A DNA stretch of 64,000 nucleotides from Hevea brasiliensis (lineage: Eukaryota > Streptophyta > Magnoliopsida > Malpighiales > Euphorbiaceae): positions 39,811,623-39,875,622 of the forward strand of contig NC_079504.1 of the NCBI RefSeq assembly GCF_030052815.1, read 5' to 3'. Under the pieces are notes generated by a model, which was not told the DNA's origin, made no database searches, and saw only the letters and a list, made by a program, of their open reading frames with translations. Each line of letters starts with the position of its first letter. Positions within the stretch are counted from its first letter, which is position 1. Position numbers and translations under genes: made by a program. Shown in pieces: positions 10,569-24,212 of the stretch.

Positions 10569-11066
10569 CTTGTACAAATTTTACAATGAAATAGAATACC
10601 TTTTGTTCGATGAATGGTTGTGATCGGAAAAATTTTTAAACCCTTGTTTGTCTGAGTATTTGATTGTATGAGCATAGCAAGACAAAAACTAAATCTAAGT
10701 ATAAGAGATCGGAAAGCACAATAAGCATGAGATCGGTAGGGAAGAAATGCTGGACAGGACTTGATTAAAATTGAAAATTTGACTCGAACACTTAAGATTG
10801 GGATCCTCATTAAACCGGACCAAAAACCTTAGCTTTTAAAACTTTCGAAAGGAAGATCGACAATAAAACTGGTGAGAAAAGATCTAGTGCCAGTTTATTT
10901 CGTTTATCAACGGAGATCGGCAATTTTTGTGAGAAGAGATCGGAATTGTGACTGCCTATCAAAGAGGGGTCGAAAATGTGATTAGCTATCCAAAGGAGAC
11001 TGAGCACCGGGGATCGGTTTCAAAGTCTTATTGATTTTGGGGATCGGCCAAAATATGGTGTCTACA
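10569..11066 (-). other. Distal U3 of the giant LTR
   Basis: About 500 bases follow the antisense gene and reach the LTR edge. They are rich in GATCGG motifs and hold no supported gene. The terminal CAAAATATGGTGTCTACA corresponds to the end of the second LTR (CAAAATATGGTGTCAACA). Confidence 0.6.
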
Positions 11067-11412
11067 AAGACCAACTGATGAAATGTTTAAAGAGGGAATA
11101 AATCTCCATAATTTTGTAAAGGCAGCATTGCCAAAAAGACTTTTACAAATTGTGGATCCAACCCTTCTCCCTAAAGAAATAGCAAATGAAGAATGTGATG
11201 ATGATGCCACAATGGAAGCAGAAGAAACCAATCACCATGAGAACTTGAGCCAGTTTACAACAAATCTGAGACAATGCCTAGTTTCAATGCTTGAAATTGG
11301 AGTTGCATGTTCAATGGAATCACCAATGGAACGAATGAATATGGCTGATGTCATGAACAAGTTGCATTTGATAAAGAAAACTTTTCTGAATATTCAGATG
11401 GAGGGTGATTGA
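11067..11412 (+). pseudogene. LRR receptor kinase copy A, 3' fragment of the last exon
   Basis: The first base after the LTR begins sequence matching exon 2 of copy B (36847-37192). In frame it reads RPTDEMFKEGINLHNFVKAA through to the same TGA. It covers the C-terminal kinase lobe, subdomains X-XI, and the tail. Compared with copy B there are only a few replacements (for example SQFTTNLRQ against SQVTTNLTQ). The upstream exon and the rest of the kinase are absent because the retroelement lies there; the 5' part should lie beyond the left edge. No independent function is expected. Confidence 0.9.
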
Positions 11413-11875
11413 GAGGTAATTCTACGACTTAACTTCCAAATTTTTTTTTTAGCTTAATAATTAAATATATCTTAGTTTTTGCATTTTTGTTTAATTATAT
11501 CATATATTTCTAATTTTATTAATTTATTTAATAATTTATTAATTTTCCTTCAATAAGGCTTTTTTTTTTTTTTCCTTGACGCAACATAATAGATATCTAA
11601 CGGGCTTAAGATAACATGGGACTAAAATCCATTTTGACTTGCATAAAAATTATCAAAATAACTTAATGTTATCAAAAGGGAAGGGGGTTGGTGGGGGCAG
11701 GGGGCCTTTAAAAAAATTATTTTATTTTAATTATTGACCCCTCTGATAATTTTTATTATTTTATTATATTATGAATAATATGAAATATTTAATTTTTTTT
11801 ATTTTCATCATATATTTAATAAATTTTATAATATTGACATTTTCAATTTTTATTAATTTAATTATAATATATTAT

Positions 11876-12270
11876 AATATTTTTTGAATAGATAAGATTA
11901 ATTCCTTCAAAATATAAAAATAATAAGCATAATTAATTATTTTTAAATTAATTTTACATTTAACAATATCTCAGAGTTAAAAATTTTATTTAGTAGAGCT
12001 ATTTATTTAATTCATAAATTTTAAGTATATTTAAATAATTATATTTAAATCAATATATATATATATATATAATATTTTTTGAATAGATAAGATTAATTCC
12101 TTCAAAATATAAAAATAATAAGCATAATTAATTATTTTTAAATTAATTTTACATTTAACAATATCTTAGAGTTAAAAATTTTATTTAGTAGAGCTATTTA
12201 TTTAATTCATAAATTTTAAGTATATTTAAATAATTATATTTAAATCAATATATATATATATATATATATA
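11876..12270. repeat. Two tandem 195 bp units
   Basis: The stretch from TTTTTGAATAGATAAG to a run of AT dinucleotides is present twice with a period of 195 bases (for example GAATAGATAAG at 11886 and 12081). The units are nearly identical, so the duplication is recent. Copy B lacks the whole block. Confidence 0.85.
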
Positions 12271-13957
12271 TAATTAATTTTTAACAATTAAAATTTCAAA
12301 TAATTGCAAATAATTAATTTTAAAAAAATAAATTTTAATAATCAAGACATTTTATAATTATTTTAATAAATAATTAAAATGATGATTGTAAATTGAGAAT
12401 ATTGTTATCTATGCTACCTTATAGAATTTAAACATAAAATACTTTTATGTATATATCAAATTTTCATTTAAATTATTTAAAAAATTATATAATCATTTTC
12501 AGAAAATAAATTATATAGATACTTGAAGTCTTTTCACATATAATATTAGTTCAAAATATAAAATTGCCCAATTTTATTTTTTTTTAATTAATTTTAACGA
12601 AAATATACTGAAAATCATTTAAAATATTTTATATATTATATATTTTAAAATATTTTTATAAAGTTAATCAATTGACCACACTTAATAGCATTAGCTCTGC
12701 CCTTATGTTAGCCCTCTCAAAAAAATATTTTTTAGCTTCGCCACTGAACGTTATAGTATTGTTTCATACTCCCTTGAAAATTCTTTTCGATTAATGGTAA
12801 CATGACCAACTTTTTTTTTTTACTTGACTTGAACCACAGGTGCTTATCGTTTCAAGAGAAAGTCATATTGAATAAATGTCCACTCTTCAGGTTGTGATAT
12901 ATGTAAATGTATCTTTCTTGACAATTCTCCGTTGTTATCTTGGTTTTTTTTTCCTTCCATGTGTTGTGCTAATAATTGATGCTATACTGAAACAAATTGT
13001 GATACAATTTGAGTACTATTAAATTCTAGTTGTGATCGATGCAAATATATCTTTCTTAACCTTTCTTCGTTGTCATCTTGTTTTTGTTTTTTTTCACTCA
13101 ATATGTTGTGCAAATAAATTGATACTATGCTTAAACAAATTGTCATACAATTTGAGTATTATCAATTTTAATAGTCATTAAACTTTAATTTGTGTCATGT
13201 ATTCAGGTATGCCTTGCCTAAATCTAGCTAATTAGCCACTTTATTAAGACATCAACACAAAAAGAAAAACTAAATTAGTAGCAATAGCATTCAACAAGAT
13301 ACAGTAAAACAACTTCCTTGCAAGTAACGTTGTTTAAAATTCCTCCCTTGTAAGTTCAGTTGTATATAGATTTAACTTGGCCTAAGAATGGCAGTGGGCC
13401 GAGGTGGGGGAAGGAGGGCTAGTGGGGGTACGTATATATGCTAATATGTGTGCTTAAAATTTTATTTTATTTTAATTGTTGGCCCCTCCTCAAATAATTT
13501 TTATGACAATATAAATAATATAAGATATTTGAATTTTTATTTATCATATATTTAATAAATTTTTATAACATTGGCACCCTCAAAAAATTTTTTTAGTTTA
13601 GTTATACTCTATTATGATATTTGCTTAAATATATAACATTGATTCTTAAAAAATACACAAACAATGAGTATAATTAATTATTTTTAAATTAATTTTATAT
13701 TTAACATTAACTCAGTGGTGAAACTAGAAATTTAATTCAGTAGAGTCATTGATTTAGTTAATCAATTTTAAGTGTATGTGTGTGTATATAAAAAATTTTT
13801 AATCACAATTAAAATTTGAAATAATTATGAATAAAAAAATTAATTTCAATAAATTAATTTTAATAATCAGGATAATTTACATTAAAAAAATATTAAAATG
13901 ATGATTGTAAATTAAGAATATTTTTCTTCTTGCTAATTAATAGAATTTAAAAGCAAA

Positions 13958-13962
<5 letters not shown>

Positions 13963-14012
<50 letters not shown>
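13963..14012. repeat. (TA)n microsatellite
   Basis: About 50 bases of uninterrupted TA repeat. The same site in copy B (about 39243) is much shorter, so the length changed after the duplication. Confidence 0.9.
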
Positions 14013-14015
<3 letters not shown>

Positions 14016-17000
14016 AAATTTTTATATATCATTTAAAAATATTAAAAATAAAATTTTATAAATAAATTATGTAATTTTTTTAAAAAATAAATTATATAAT
14101 TACTTGAACTCTTTTTATATATATTAATTCCAAATATAAATTTGATCTTTATATTTTTTACTAATTTCAATCAAAATTTATTTACAAATATTAAAAATAT
14201 TTTAGAAATTATATATATTTAAAAAAAATTTATAATGTTGGGTGCATCAATTGGTTACATTTAAGAACACACATGTAGCTCTGTCACTGTATTGGTCCCT
14301 CAAGGAAAATTTTTTATATCCGTGAAAATTATTTTATCTGAGTCTGAACTCGATTAAAATTTTCAATATTTGAACCTATTCCAAACCCAATTAAAATTTA
14401 TCATCAATTACTCAAATTCATTCTATATCTAATTATTATTTTTCAAAAAATATCCTAGCCCATTTTTACTAATAGATATAAAACAATATTTTTATTAAAA
14501 ATTTATATTTTAAAATTTTAATGACTAAATAAAATATATAAATTCTATTTACTTAAAATATAATATATAAAAAATTTATAAATATTATTATAAAAAACAT
14601 ACACTTTATATTAATTAACCATTTATATAAATAAATTTGGATAATGATATCAAATAAGTAACACTCAAACCTTATAAATGTATTATTTTTTAAATTTATC
14701 TCAAACCTAATTATGTACTATCTAAATTCATCTTACTCGATGAAGCTTCCATCAGTTTCAATTTGTCCATTGAACTTCGGTTTGTATTGGTAAAATCTTT
14801 AAATTTTTATTTTTATTTTTATTTTAATAATCATAATTACTAAACTTAAGTGAATATAATAATTGGATAGGTTATAAAATTATTATATTTTATCATCACA
14901 AAAATTTTGATCAACTTCTTATAAAAATATAGCTAAATTGACATCATTGTTTATGTCTGAAACTCTCTGGTTTCTTGCATTTCCCAGTCGCCAAACCGTA
15001 CTCATATATGTTTCGATACTTTTTTTTTTTTACAAGCATTGCATTCACATATTTATACAATATAACACATTAATGCTACAAATTAGGCTTACTGTGTAGA
15101 ACAACCTAATGCCAACCATAAAGGCAATCAGGCCTTTGTGATTTTGAATAGCAAATATTGCATAAAATTAATCAATTTATCTTCAACTAGTGTATTTATG
15201 AATTTATGAATTTATCAATTTAAAGGCGCTCGTCAATTTCTCTCATTTTTGGCACAAATTTAGTGTTTGACAAAGCAATTGCTTCAATAAAGATGATAAG
15301 TATAAAGATAATTCAAGTTGACACTTGATAAGTACCAATATCACAGTTAAATTGCAAAGTTTCCACTTGAACACTCCTAAATGTACAATATACAAAATAC
15401 ATGAGAAGTCCTACAAAGCCCTATTAGCATTCATTCGATCCACCCTTCTTACAACTAGTAACTGAACATATAATGGAGCAATGACATTGGAAGATGAACA
15501 ACTCACTAGAAATTTATAATCTTCAGCACATCTTTATCTTTAAGCCCAAACTCAGAAACTATACACCTAAACATTTTTTTTATTTATTTTGATTAGCTTA
15601 ACTTGCATAATGATGCACATAGCATACTATTCATTGTTTAATACTACTTACACAAATACAAGAGAGAGAGAAAAATCTAATCTCATTTTTTGTTCTAAGA
15701 TGATTATGCAAAAAAAAAAAAAAAGAACAAGATTCACAATAAACAGTTGCGGAAATGACAAAGCATCACTAACCTTAAAGATCTTGAAAACATAAGCTTG
15801 TATCATTAATGCTATGTAAGAGGTACTGAAGGAAACTTCCATTTAATCATCCATAATCTACCTTACATCATAAACATATATGCAATTACATCAAGAATGG
15901 TTCTAATACGTTACACCCTAATATCAATGCATTTCATGATGCATGGTTATGCTTAAAGCAGAAATTAAGGTAATTAAAAAGGCATTTGAATTTAATTTTA
16001 GCAGTTTATACTTATTCATTTAATCTTACCCCCTAGGTCTGGTAGGTAGACTTGACTTCCTGTGTGTTTCCTAGGATGCGCTAACATCAAACTGACTTAG
16101 GGCCTCACTTCCTTGAACCTTGATCACAAACTCTGATCAAGTGGTGAAATAACAAACACATCAATTCTACAACCTAGACTTCCTAAAAACATGTAATGGA
16201 CCTTTAATGTATATCACATAGGTCCTTTTGGATCATAAAAATAGGTTTTGAAGCCTTAAAACAATAGAAAAAAATAAGACTAGCATAACCAACTTCAGTT
16301 GTCGAAATAAGAAAGTTCAGCTGCCGAAGTCTTGAATATCGGTTACTCTTTTCAGGCAATAACTACCACAGCTATCGAAATCTTGGACTTCAGCTGCCAA
16401 AGTCTTAAGCCTTATTTTCCCTTTTTGTCCAGAAGTGACTGTGGCTGCTGAAGTCTTGGACTTCAGCTGGCAATCTGGAAAATTTTTTAGATTTTTTTTT
16501 TTTTTTGTAAAACAACATACTTCGGCTATCGAACTAATGGTTTTCGGCAATTGAACCTGGTAATTTCCAGAATCTCTGAGTTGAAAACCTATAGAATCTC
16601 GCTTCCCACAACACCAAAGCACAATCCAAGCTCCCAAAACATGATCTAAACATCCCAACATGTAATTAAGGCCTAAAACAACTTGAATTCAAGCCCAAGT
16701 TACACATGCAACCAACATGAACCTAAATTCAAGTAACTATTTAACTTCAAACATCACATTAACAATTCAAGGCACAAAATAAATCAACTTAAATGCACTA
16801 TTTTAAAACAATAAGAAATCTATCTAGTTCATACTTCTAAACACTTTAGTCTTTTATCAAGAAACACACAACAAGAACTAGCAAGCCACAATCATAAAAA
16901 ACCCCTACATTTAACAACTTTTCTAACCTCCACAAAAAGAAATCAATCTCAAACTCTATATGCACTTCACATTAAACAACCTATCTCGTAAAACATACTT

Positions 17001-17676
17001 AAAAACCATCTAGAAAGTCAAAAGAAAAGGAAATTTGCCTCTTTTCCCTTGAACATGAATTAAGAGGATTAATAGACCAAGCTTTAACCCACTCTCACTT
17101 CACTTTCCTAAAGAAAATTGGCTTCAACCCACTCTCACTTCACTTTCCTAAAGAAAATCCAAGTATCAAGGTATCTAAAACATGCAATTGCCCAAAAGGA
17201 TTTCAACTTAAAACCTTTGCATGCAAACACGGCTAAGGGAGAGAGAAAAAGACTAATTTTCTTTTAAAGATGAAACTAAGTGTGCTATTTATACCCTACT
17301 GTCCAGGGGATTTTTGGTTGCTAAAAGCTCAGCTTTCGGCTGCCAAAGTCTATTCCATCCAAAAGAACGTTTGAATAATAAAAAGGGACTTCGACTGTCG
17401 AAAGTCTAACATTCAGCTGCTGAAGTTCTTTCTGCCCACAATGATAACTTGATTTCTTTTCTTAACAAAATACACATATAACCTATAATCTTAACAAAAT
17501 GGGACTGGCCATGCTCGATTTGGTGGCCGTTTCCAGTGCTAGCAAGGAGAGAGAAAATGGGTTTTTCAAAGCTTTAAAGGCATTCTCAGCCAACCGGTGG
17601 TTGGAATGAACAATTGGTTCTTGTAATCTTCATCTACATTCCACAAGCCTCAAAATGACACCAACAACACCTTGAT

Positions 17677-20600
17677 TGTCACACCTTACCCATTTAAAAG
17701 ATATGACATGATCCCGTAGTATACCTAATGAATTATCGAACTCTGCTTATCGATAATCCATTAAATATACTACAAGGGATTTTAATCAAACCAATTTCAT
17801 TTTTAGTTAAACTATTGCTAAGAAGATAAGAAAATTTTATGAAATCCTAAAAAACTCAGAGAATTTATTTTATTTTATTTTTCAGAAAATTCACGTGGTG
17901 ATGGCTGTAATTTTGATAAACCAAATTTTTAAAACCTGTTTCAAATCAATCTATAGTAAACAATACACATAAATTGAACTCAATCAAAGTCCAAATCATT
18001 TCTTTTCATTCATTCGACATTAAGAAATAACATCATCTCATTTATAAACTCTACAACTCAAAAGATATTCAACTACAAAATTCACAAACTACAAAATTAC
18101 AAAAATTATTATTACAAATCATTCTATACAACTGTTCAATATCTTTACATACATATAGTTTCAAATACATCAAAATGAAATTTACAAGGGTATACCTAAA
18201 ATATATCTGGTGTCTAACCAAAAATATGACTTCAAGGTCTATCACTCTGTAGACTTCTCCTTTACCCTACCTGCGACAGCATACAAAAACTATCGCTGAG
18301 GATTGAACTCAGTGGTGCACAACTAATAATTTAAAAATGCATTACAATCATAATTGCCAAATTATAAATATATTATTGACAAAATTCACATTTTCCATAA
18401 ATCATGAAAACAATATAACATTGCTCATTCACTAGCAAATCAATTGTTTTCAATCACATTTTTATCAAAATATTCACAAAACACAAGTGTTACCAGCAAT
18501 CACACAGTTTAAGTCATGATACAAAATTTCATTATCAATGTCGTGTTATACACCACGATAAAGCAATCTCACCCCAATAGCCATTACTAAAGGGGGACGA
18601 AGTCTAGCTAACAATATGAGTACTCATCTAAACTCAACCTCAACTAGCAAGCCAGAGAGGGAGGTAACATAATCACATATCATATCCCAATTAGCCATTA
18701 CTAATGGGAATACTGTAAGAGACTGTCATGCCAATTGTGATTTTAATACAATCTCAAAAAAATTTCCATTCAATAATCACATTACAAATCAAATAATCAC
18801 ATTCGATTATCACAAACCACATAAGTGGCTGGCAACACATCAAGTTTCTCAAAACACTTCTAAAAGCATTCAAATCGTCTCACCGCCTTGCTACAATAAA
18901 TTTCAAATAGCCAACGTCCGCCTTTTCATAATTATAAATCCATTTCACAATTCAAAATTCTCAAAACAATGTAAATAATTCTCAATTGTAAAAGAAAAGC
19001 ATATTTGATTCATAAAAGCCATTTAATCAAATTACAAATTTTAAAGCAAAAGAGGGATCTAGTTGTGCACAAACCTTCTTTGAGTTCTCTTTACTTGGCT
19101 TAGTCTTTACCTTCCTAAGGAGATTCCTTTTCCACTGAAATTACATAATTGTGAAGTCTTAATACTCATTCTAACGTTCACTAATTGGTAATCAAATGAA
19201 TTCCTAAGTTACCATGCAACTTAATAATATTTGGGTTCAGGGTAGATTTAAGACCTGACCTTAGAACCCAATTTCAACCTAGTTTCAATCAAACTTTAAT
19301 AAAGAAATCTTCATAAAAGTTGTTCCTCTATGTCTTGGCTTTAATTTTCTTTTTGAATCACTTAATTTGGAGTTCTGGATCTCAAGTTATGGCTAAATTA
19401 CTAAACACTGTTCTGAGTGCCTTACCTTACAATTCCATGTTTTTCAGATTTTTACCCTAAAATTGCATTCTATATCCGAGCATCTTGAGCTCAGAATTTC
19501 AATCAGGTCCCTGAAACAATGTTTTAGGTCATTGTCTTAAGTTTTCAAATCATTTTGAATCACCTAAATTGGAGTTTTGTAGAGAAATTTATGCCCTAAT
19601 TACTATCCAGAGGTCAAAGGGCAATTTTATTGAAATGCAGAATTTCCAGATTTGAGATTTCTAACTTATTCTAACATTTCCCCTAATTTGCCTTAAGAAC
19701 TGGGTTTAGGTCCAAACATGAAATTTTTAGTTCTATGTCTTATGAATATTTTGGCTTTGGAATCATCTAATTTTCATCTATGTAGCTCAAGTTATGGCCA
19801 TTTTGCCAAAACTGGTCGGATGACCATTTACTCACATTTTTCAGGTTCAATCTAGAATCAGGGCAGATTCCTGGACTTACTTTGTTCAAGTAATTTGATC
19901 AAGTTAGGGTCATAATTTGACTTTCACGATCCACATAAAAATTGTTCCCCTATGTCTCAAGATTACATAGGTTCAAGAATTACCCAATTTGGAGTTTCCT
20001 ATAGTGAGTTATGATTAATTGATTAGGTACTTTTTATTTGGTCATTTTTCTCAGGTCCAGAATTGTAATTCTGGATTCAAGCCTAAATTGAGGTATCCTA
20101 TGGTCATTTTCTGGGCAAGTGTCCAACATGAAAGTTTGAGCATTATGTCTTAAGTTTCATTTCTAGTTAGTTTCACACCAATTAGAGCTATGTAGCTCAA
20201 CTTATGAGCTTCTAAACACACTGGACTCAAGTGTCTAGATTCAAGGCCTAATGCACCCTATCCAATTCATTAATTCCCTCACCAAAACAACATCAATTCC
20301 CATTCAATACACCTCAATTGACCATAATTTAATATCAATAACCCTAATTTCACCAAACCCTAAATTCCCAACTTCCAATTCCAAGCAAATTCAACACATA
20401 ATTCATGCATATATCATTATTCAACCTTAGAAATCACATTTAATTGCATTTAAACCATCAAAACCCTAACCTCCTAAACAATATCAATTCCCATTCAATA
20501 CACCTCAATTGACCATAATTTGACATCAATAACCCTAATTGCACTTCATACAATAAAAACCCTAATTTCACCAAACCCTAAATTTCCAACTTCCAATTCC

Positions 20601-21665
20601 AAACAAATTCAACACATAATTCATGCATATATCATTATTCAACCTTAGAAATCACATTTAATTGCATTTAAACCATCAAAACCCTAACCTCCTAAACCAG
20701 CTGAAATTCATACTCTCCCCCCCCCCCCCCCTTCAAGCATGATTTTCATCATTTCTCATGTAATTTATACCCAATTCAACTTAATTCAATGAATACATAA
20801 TAATTTAAGCTTGTAAGACCACTTACCTCCAATGGAGATTTTCCAATCATTCTATTCCTTCAAGATTACTTGTTCCTTTTGTTTGCAATCTCCCAAATAA
20901 GATCAAATTTAGGGTATTCTACTAATTTTGTATTGAATTTACGGGAGAAAATCAAGGTTTCAAGATTTTGGAATGGATGAAAGTGGAGGAAGATGGAGGA
21001 GCAAGGTGGGGGGCTCACTTGGAGAAGGAAGAAGATAAAGATAAGTTGTCTTCTATTTAAATATCTCATATATTTTTTTAATTTAATTTTAATTATAATT
21101 ATTATAATTTTCAACAATTTACTTAATTCCCTTCATGTCCCATTAAATTTTTCATACACATCTTCCTAAATTTATTTCTTTTCTAATGTTTTAATCTCAC
21201 TCATATTAATGGACATTTAGGTCAAATGTCAACTCTTGAAGTGAATTAACCAAAATGCCCTTCATCGGGTTATAGTCTATCTTTTTCTATAATACCCGAT
21301 GAGTCCTTAGGTTTTGATTCACTTAATTGTGCTTGTTCCCTTTTTATTTCTATAATTTCATAATTTCCAATAATTCTAAATTAATCCTTGATTAAGGACT
21401 CTATAGAGTTCCACACAAATTTAGGGTAGCAACTGAACTCACAGTCGCTTCCCAGACCGGTCACCCATCGCCAGGACTTAAGCTCATTTCACTGATTTAT
21501 ACTTCATTTTCCTTATTTTCATCCAACTTCATTTGATCTTTATTAATTTAGTTTATGACTTCTCTCTGTGGTTTAGGTATAGTTCCAGATATTTTAGCTG
21601 TCTAAACCAATATTCGTCGCCGGAACAGTAAAATGTATGAAACTACCTGATGTGAGGGTGTTACA
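17677..21665 (-). mobile_element. Solo LTR E1 (family TGTAACACCC...GGTGTCACA), 3989 bp
   Basis: The plus strand starts TGTCACACC and ends GGTGTTACA. The 5 bp duplication TTGAT flanks both sides (17672-17676, 21666-21670). Copy B has the empty site, a single TTGAT followed by TGGAG, so this is a clean insertion after the segmental duplication. It has TG...CA ends, a 5 bp target site, no ORFs and no internal retroelement genes, which points to a solo LTR, perhaps of a Del/Tekay-type gypsy element. The minus-strand sense is inferred from the TGTAACACCCTC start, a TATA-like TATTTAAATA near 21055 and a pyrimidine-rich leader. A short non-autonomous element is the alternative. Confidence 0.8.
20291..20697. 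repeat. Two tandem units of about 190-218 bp inside E1
   Basis: The stretch from ATCAATTCCCATTCAATAC to AACCCTAACCTCCTAAAC occurs twice. The second unit has an extra 27 bases around 20540-20570. A 14-base C run follows at about 20717. Confidence 0.85.
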
Positions 21666-22013
21666 TTGATTGGAGATTAGATGAAGAAGATGCTTAATGT
21701 ACTGCCTAAACTATATTGGCAAATACTGGGCAACCAAAGAGGAGTTTTGACTAACTTGTCATTAGACCTATATATTCAGCAGCTCATGGGCATTATGAAA
21801 GTGTATTCATATTGGTGATAGCTCATTGGTGCCGTAGATCGAGTTTTTGACCTAGTTTTAAGGCCCAATGGACCCTCCTGGAAAGTGGTTATGTTTATAG
21901 TAATTCATAACATTTACAGATGCTCTAAACGCATTCCAAGTGTTAAAATCAACATTGGTAAGCCTGAACTCCAACTTAGTGTTTTATCTATCTGTTATGC
22001 TTGCAAATTTAAT

Positions 22014-24212
22014 TAATAAAATATTCTTGGTAGGTTGAAAATAATTAAAATAAATTGTAAGGACTTAGGATGATCTAAAGGACCTCTAAGAATACTTTTG
22101 AAATTTTTTATGGACATTTGATAATTATTTGGATTGTAGAGGAGATAGAGACCTGAATTAGAACTTGGATCAATGAATGTAGATTAGTGTTCCAGTAGGC
22201 ACTGGATGGGCAATGTGATATGTATGTCGAGCTTGAGGTCAATTTGTGCTATTGTTGTTGCTCGCATTTCTTTTACTTTGTAGGAGATAGGTCTAGTTAC
22301 AAAGAAAACCCTGTCGAAAATTTAGCAATCCATAGGATTTATTATTCTTGCTTCGGTTGTATTTAATTATTTTCAGTCAGTCAATTGATAAATGTATGTG
22401 TTTGTGTAGGTGATTGAACTAGCCTTTTTTATTTTTCTAGCTGGACCAACTGCAATCGGGTCGACTAATCTATGAGTTGAATATTTATTATTTTTATAAT
22501 TTCTATTTTATTTATATTTTCTAGCATACTCATACATTCACTTATATATGTGTGTTCATCGATATATTTACCATAAATACTTTTTTGTTTTAAATATTTT
22601 AATTTTTTTAATTTTTTAATTTACTTTATGTAGAATTATATATATATATATATATAAATTACAAAAATTTATTCAATTGTTAACCTAATTTTTTTACTCA
22701 TAGTCTTATATTCTTTTATGATAATTAATTAATAAATATAAAAATAAGAATGAAAGAATTTAAGAACTGATGAAATTATTTTTATAATTTTTTATTTTAC
22801 AATAAATAATAATTAAAATATTAAAATCTTAATATTATTATAAATCTTATTGTAAAAAATACTTATTTAAACAAAAATCCTAGCTCAAACAATTCTATTA
22901 ATAGTAAATTATAACGTGTAATTAATTTAATGGCCTAATATTAAAATTTATTTTTAAAAATTTTTATAATTATAGCTAGTTCTTTTTTTTTTTTTTTTTG
23001 TAATTTTAGTATGATTTTAAAAGTTTATTTTACCCTATAGTCAAAATTGATTTAAATCATCTAACTGGATATAATTTTGATTGTTGGTTTCTTTTCCAAT
23101 CAATTGACATATCGTAATTTTGACCATCGATTTATTTCATTTTTAACTACTAACTAAAAATAATAAATTTTTAAAATCATGCTAAAATTTTCAAAAATTA
23201 AAGAATTGGCTATAACACCAAAAAGTTGAAAAAAAATTAAAATTTTGGAAGGGAGAACATTATAATTTAAAAAACACTCTTCATTATTTTTATTATTTAT
23301 AAAAATACCGAATTAAAACATATTTATAAAAAATTATTAGTTCTAAAATTCTTATTGTATTGAGATAAAATCAAGCAGTAAAACATATATTTTTTTTTCT
23401 TACAATCTCTATTCTAAATGGACTATAAAAATTTTATTAACAAATTTTGAAAAATTGAAACTGTTTTTAAAATAACTTTTAGTAATAATAAATTTTAATT
23501 TATAAAATAAAAATATTCATATTCTCATATTTTATTTGTGATATTTTAATTACTAAAGTAATATATATTAAAATTTTTATTTTATGTATTTTATTTATAA
23601 TATTTTTAATTAATAAAGTAATATAACTTTTTAATTTTATTTTTTTATAATTTTTTAATCAACTTTAATCAGAAATAAAATATAATCATGCTAATAAATA
23701 ACTAATTTTATTTGACTATTAAAAATTAATATATTATGATAATATTATATTATATATGAAAACTTAAAAAATTATATAAAAAATTAAATTATAAATTTAT
23801 ATAACAAGTAAATACAATATACGCTAAGATAAAAACTAATTAAAAAATAAAATCATTATTGCAAATTTTTGGATTGCATTTTTTTATCCAAAAATCAATT
23901 AATCCACATTTATGAAACTTTTACCCGTTTGTTACATAATTTTTCTTTTTGGAATACCCATTTTTATATAATTTAATTTTTCATAAAATCTGAAACGTTG
24001 ACTTATTGCGATCCTTAAAAAATAAAAAAAAAAGAGAAATATTAAAATAAAAAAAATTAATTTTTAAAATTAATTTATCATAAATCATATAAATATATAA
24101 AATATACATATTTAATATTTAAATTTATTATATATTTTTATTTTAAATTTATAATCAATCAGATATATATAAAAAAAAAAAAAAATCCTATTAAAATATC
24201 ACCTCCCGACTC
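22014..24212. other. AT-rich intergenic DNA
   Basis: The part up to 23918 is shared with copy B (to 44167). The rest is unique here. I see no gene, only homopolymer runs, short ORFs and AT-rich sequence. Confidence 0.7.

Larger units (their letters stand above)
1..11066 (-). mobile_element. Giant Ogre/Tat-like LTR retrotransposon, 5' part (partial)
   Basis: The element is transcribed leftward. From right to left the window shows a 5.8 kb LTR, a primer binding site, a leader, ORF1, a spacer, and a gag ORF open to the window edge. Protease, reverse transcriptase, integrase and the second LTR would lie left of position 1. The right end TGTAGACACC (minus strand) abuts receptor-kinase sequence directly, so the element sits inside that gene. 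An extra ORF upstream of gag, together with LTRs over 5 kb, is the known architecture of Ogre/Tat Ty3/gypsy elements. Lineage assignment is inference because pol is not in view. The intact gag and ORF1 suggest a fairly young insertion. Confidence 0.8.
5231..11066 (-). repeat. Long terminal repeat, 5' LTR of the giant element (5836 bp)
   Basis: The minus-strand boundaries are TGTAGACACC (11066) and a terminal GACA (5231). A second diverged copy at 49582-63501 has the same two end sequences and a perfect 5 bp target duplication, which confirms both boundaries. The minus-strand TATA box at 7092-7099 divides it into a U3 of about 4 kb and an R-U5 of about 1.8 kb. The conserved block GTGTTAGGCACCCCACCTCG (about 5408) lies near the U5 end and is shared with the second copy. 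Confidence 0.8.
11413..17500. other. Copy A 3' flank, AT-rich, no supported gene
   Basis: The flank is mostly AT-rich non-coding DNA shared with copy B. It includes a relic with ends near GGGGGCAGGGGGCC (11693) and TAGCTTCGCCACTG (12733), a type of plant mobile element not classified here. A second related block starts near 13400. At 16310-17430 the motif TTCAGCTGCCGAAGTC recurs in several diverged forms. A 36-base tandem duplication at about 17082-17155 is single in copy B. The short ORF near 15648-15842 (minus) has a counterpart in copy B but no recognisable domain. Confidence 0.6.
17500..22013 (+). pseudogene. Decayed unknown coding-like segment, copy A, split by a solo LTR
   Basis: Bases 17500-17676 and 21671-22013 correspond to 41714-42240 in copy B. 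Both copies preserve coding-like stretches on the plus strand (FFKALKAFSAN and KLYWQ-LGNQR blocks), broken by stops and frame changes. I do not recognise the family. In copy A the segment is interrupted by the element at 17677-21665. It may be an old gene fragment or a decayed TE protein. Confidence 0.35.
11067..23918 (+). repeat. Segmental duplication, copy A (kinase 3' end and flank)
   Basis: This segment aligns in order with 36847-44167, up to the shared TATGAAAC at 23911-23918. Visible differences are a 750-base block with a tandem repeat near 11705-12480, an extra 1.1 kb (about 15978-17070), a small deletion near 17495, and the 4 kb solo LTR at 17677-21665. Copy B alone has a LINE insertion. 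By eye, similarity outside the indels is high. Confidence 0.85.

Noticed and set aside
17677..21665. Mutator-like DNA transposon
   Set aside because: The ends are short inverted repeats, but the target site is 5 bp, not about 9 bp, in all five measured cases.
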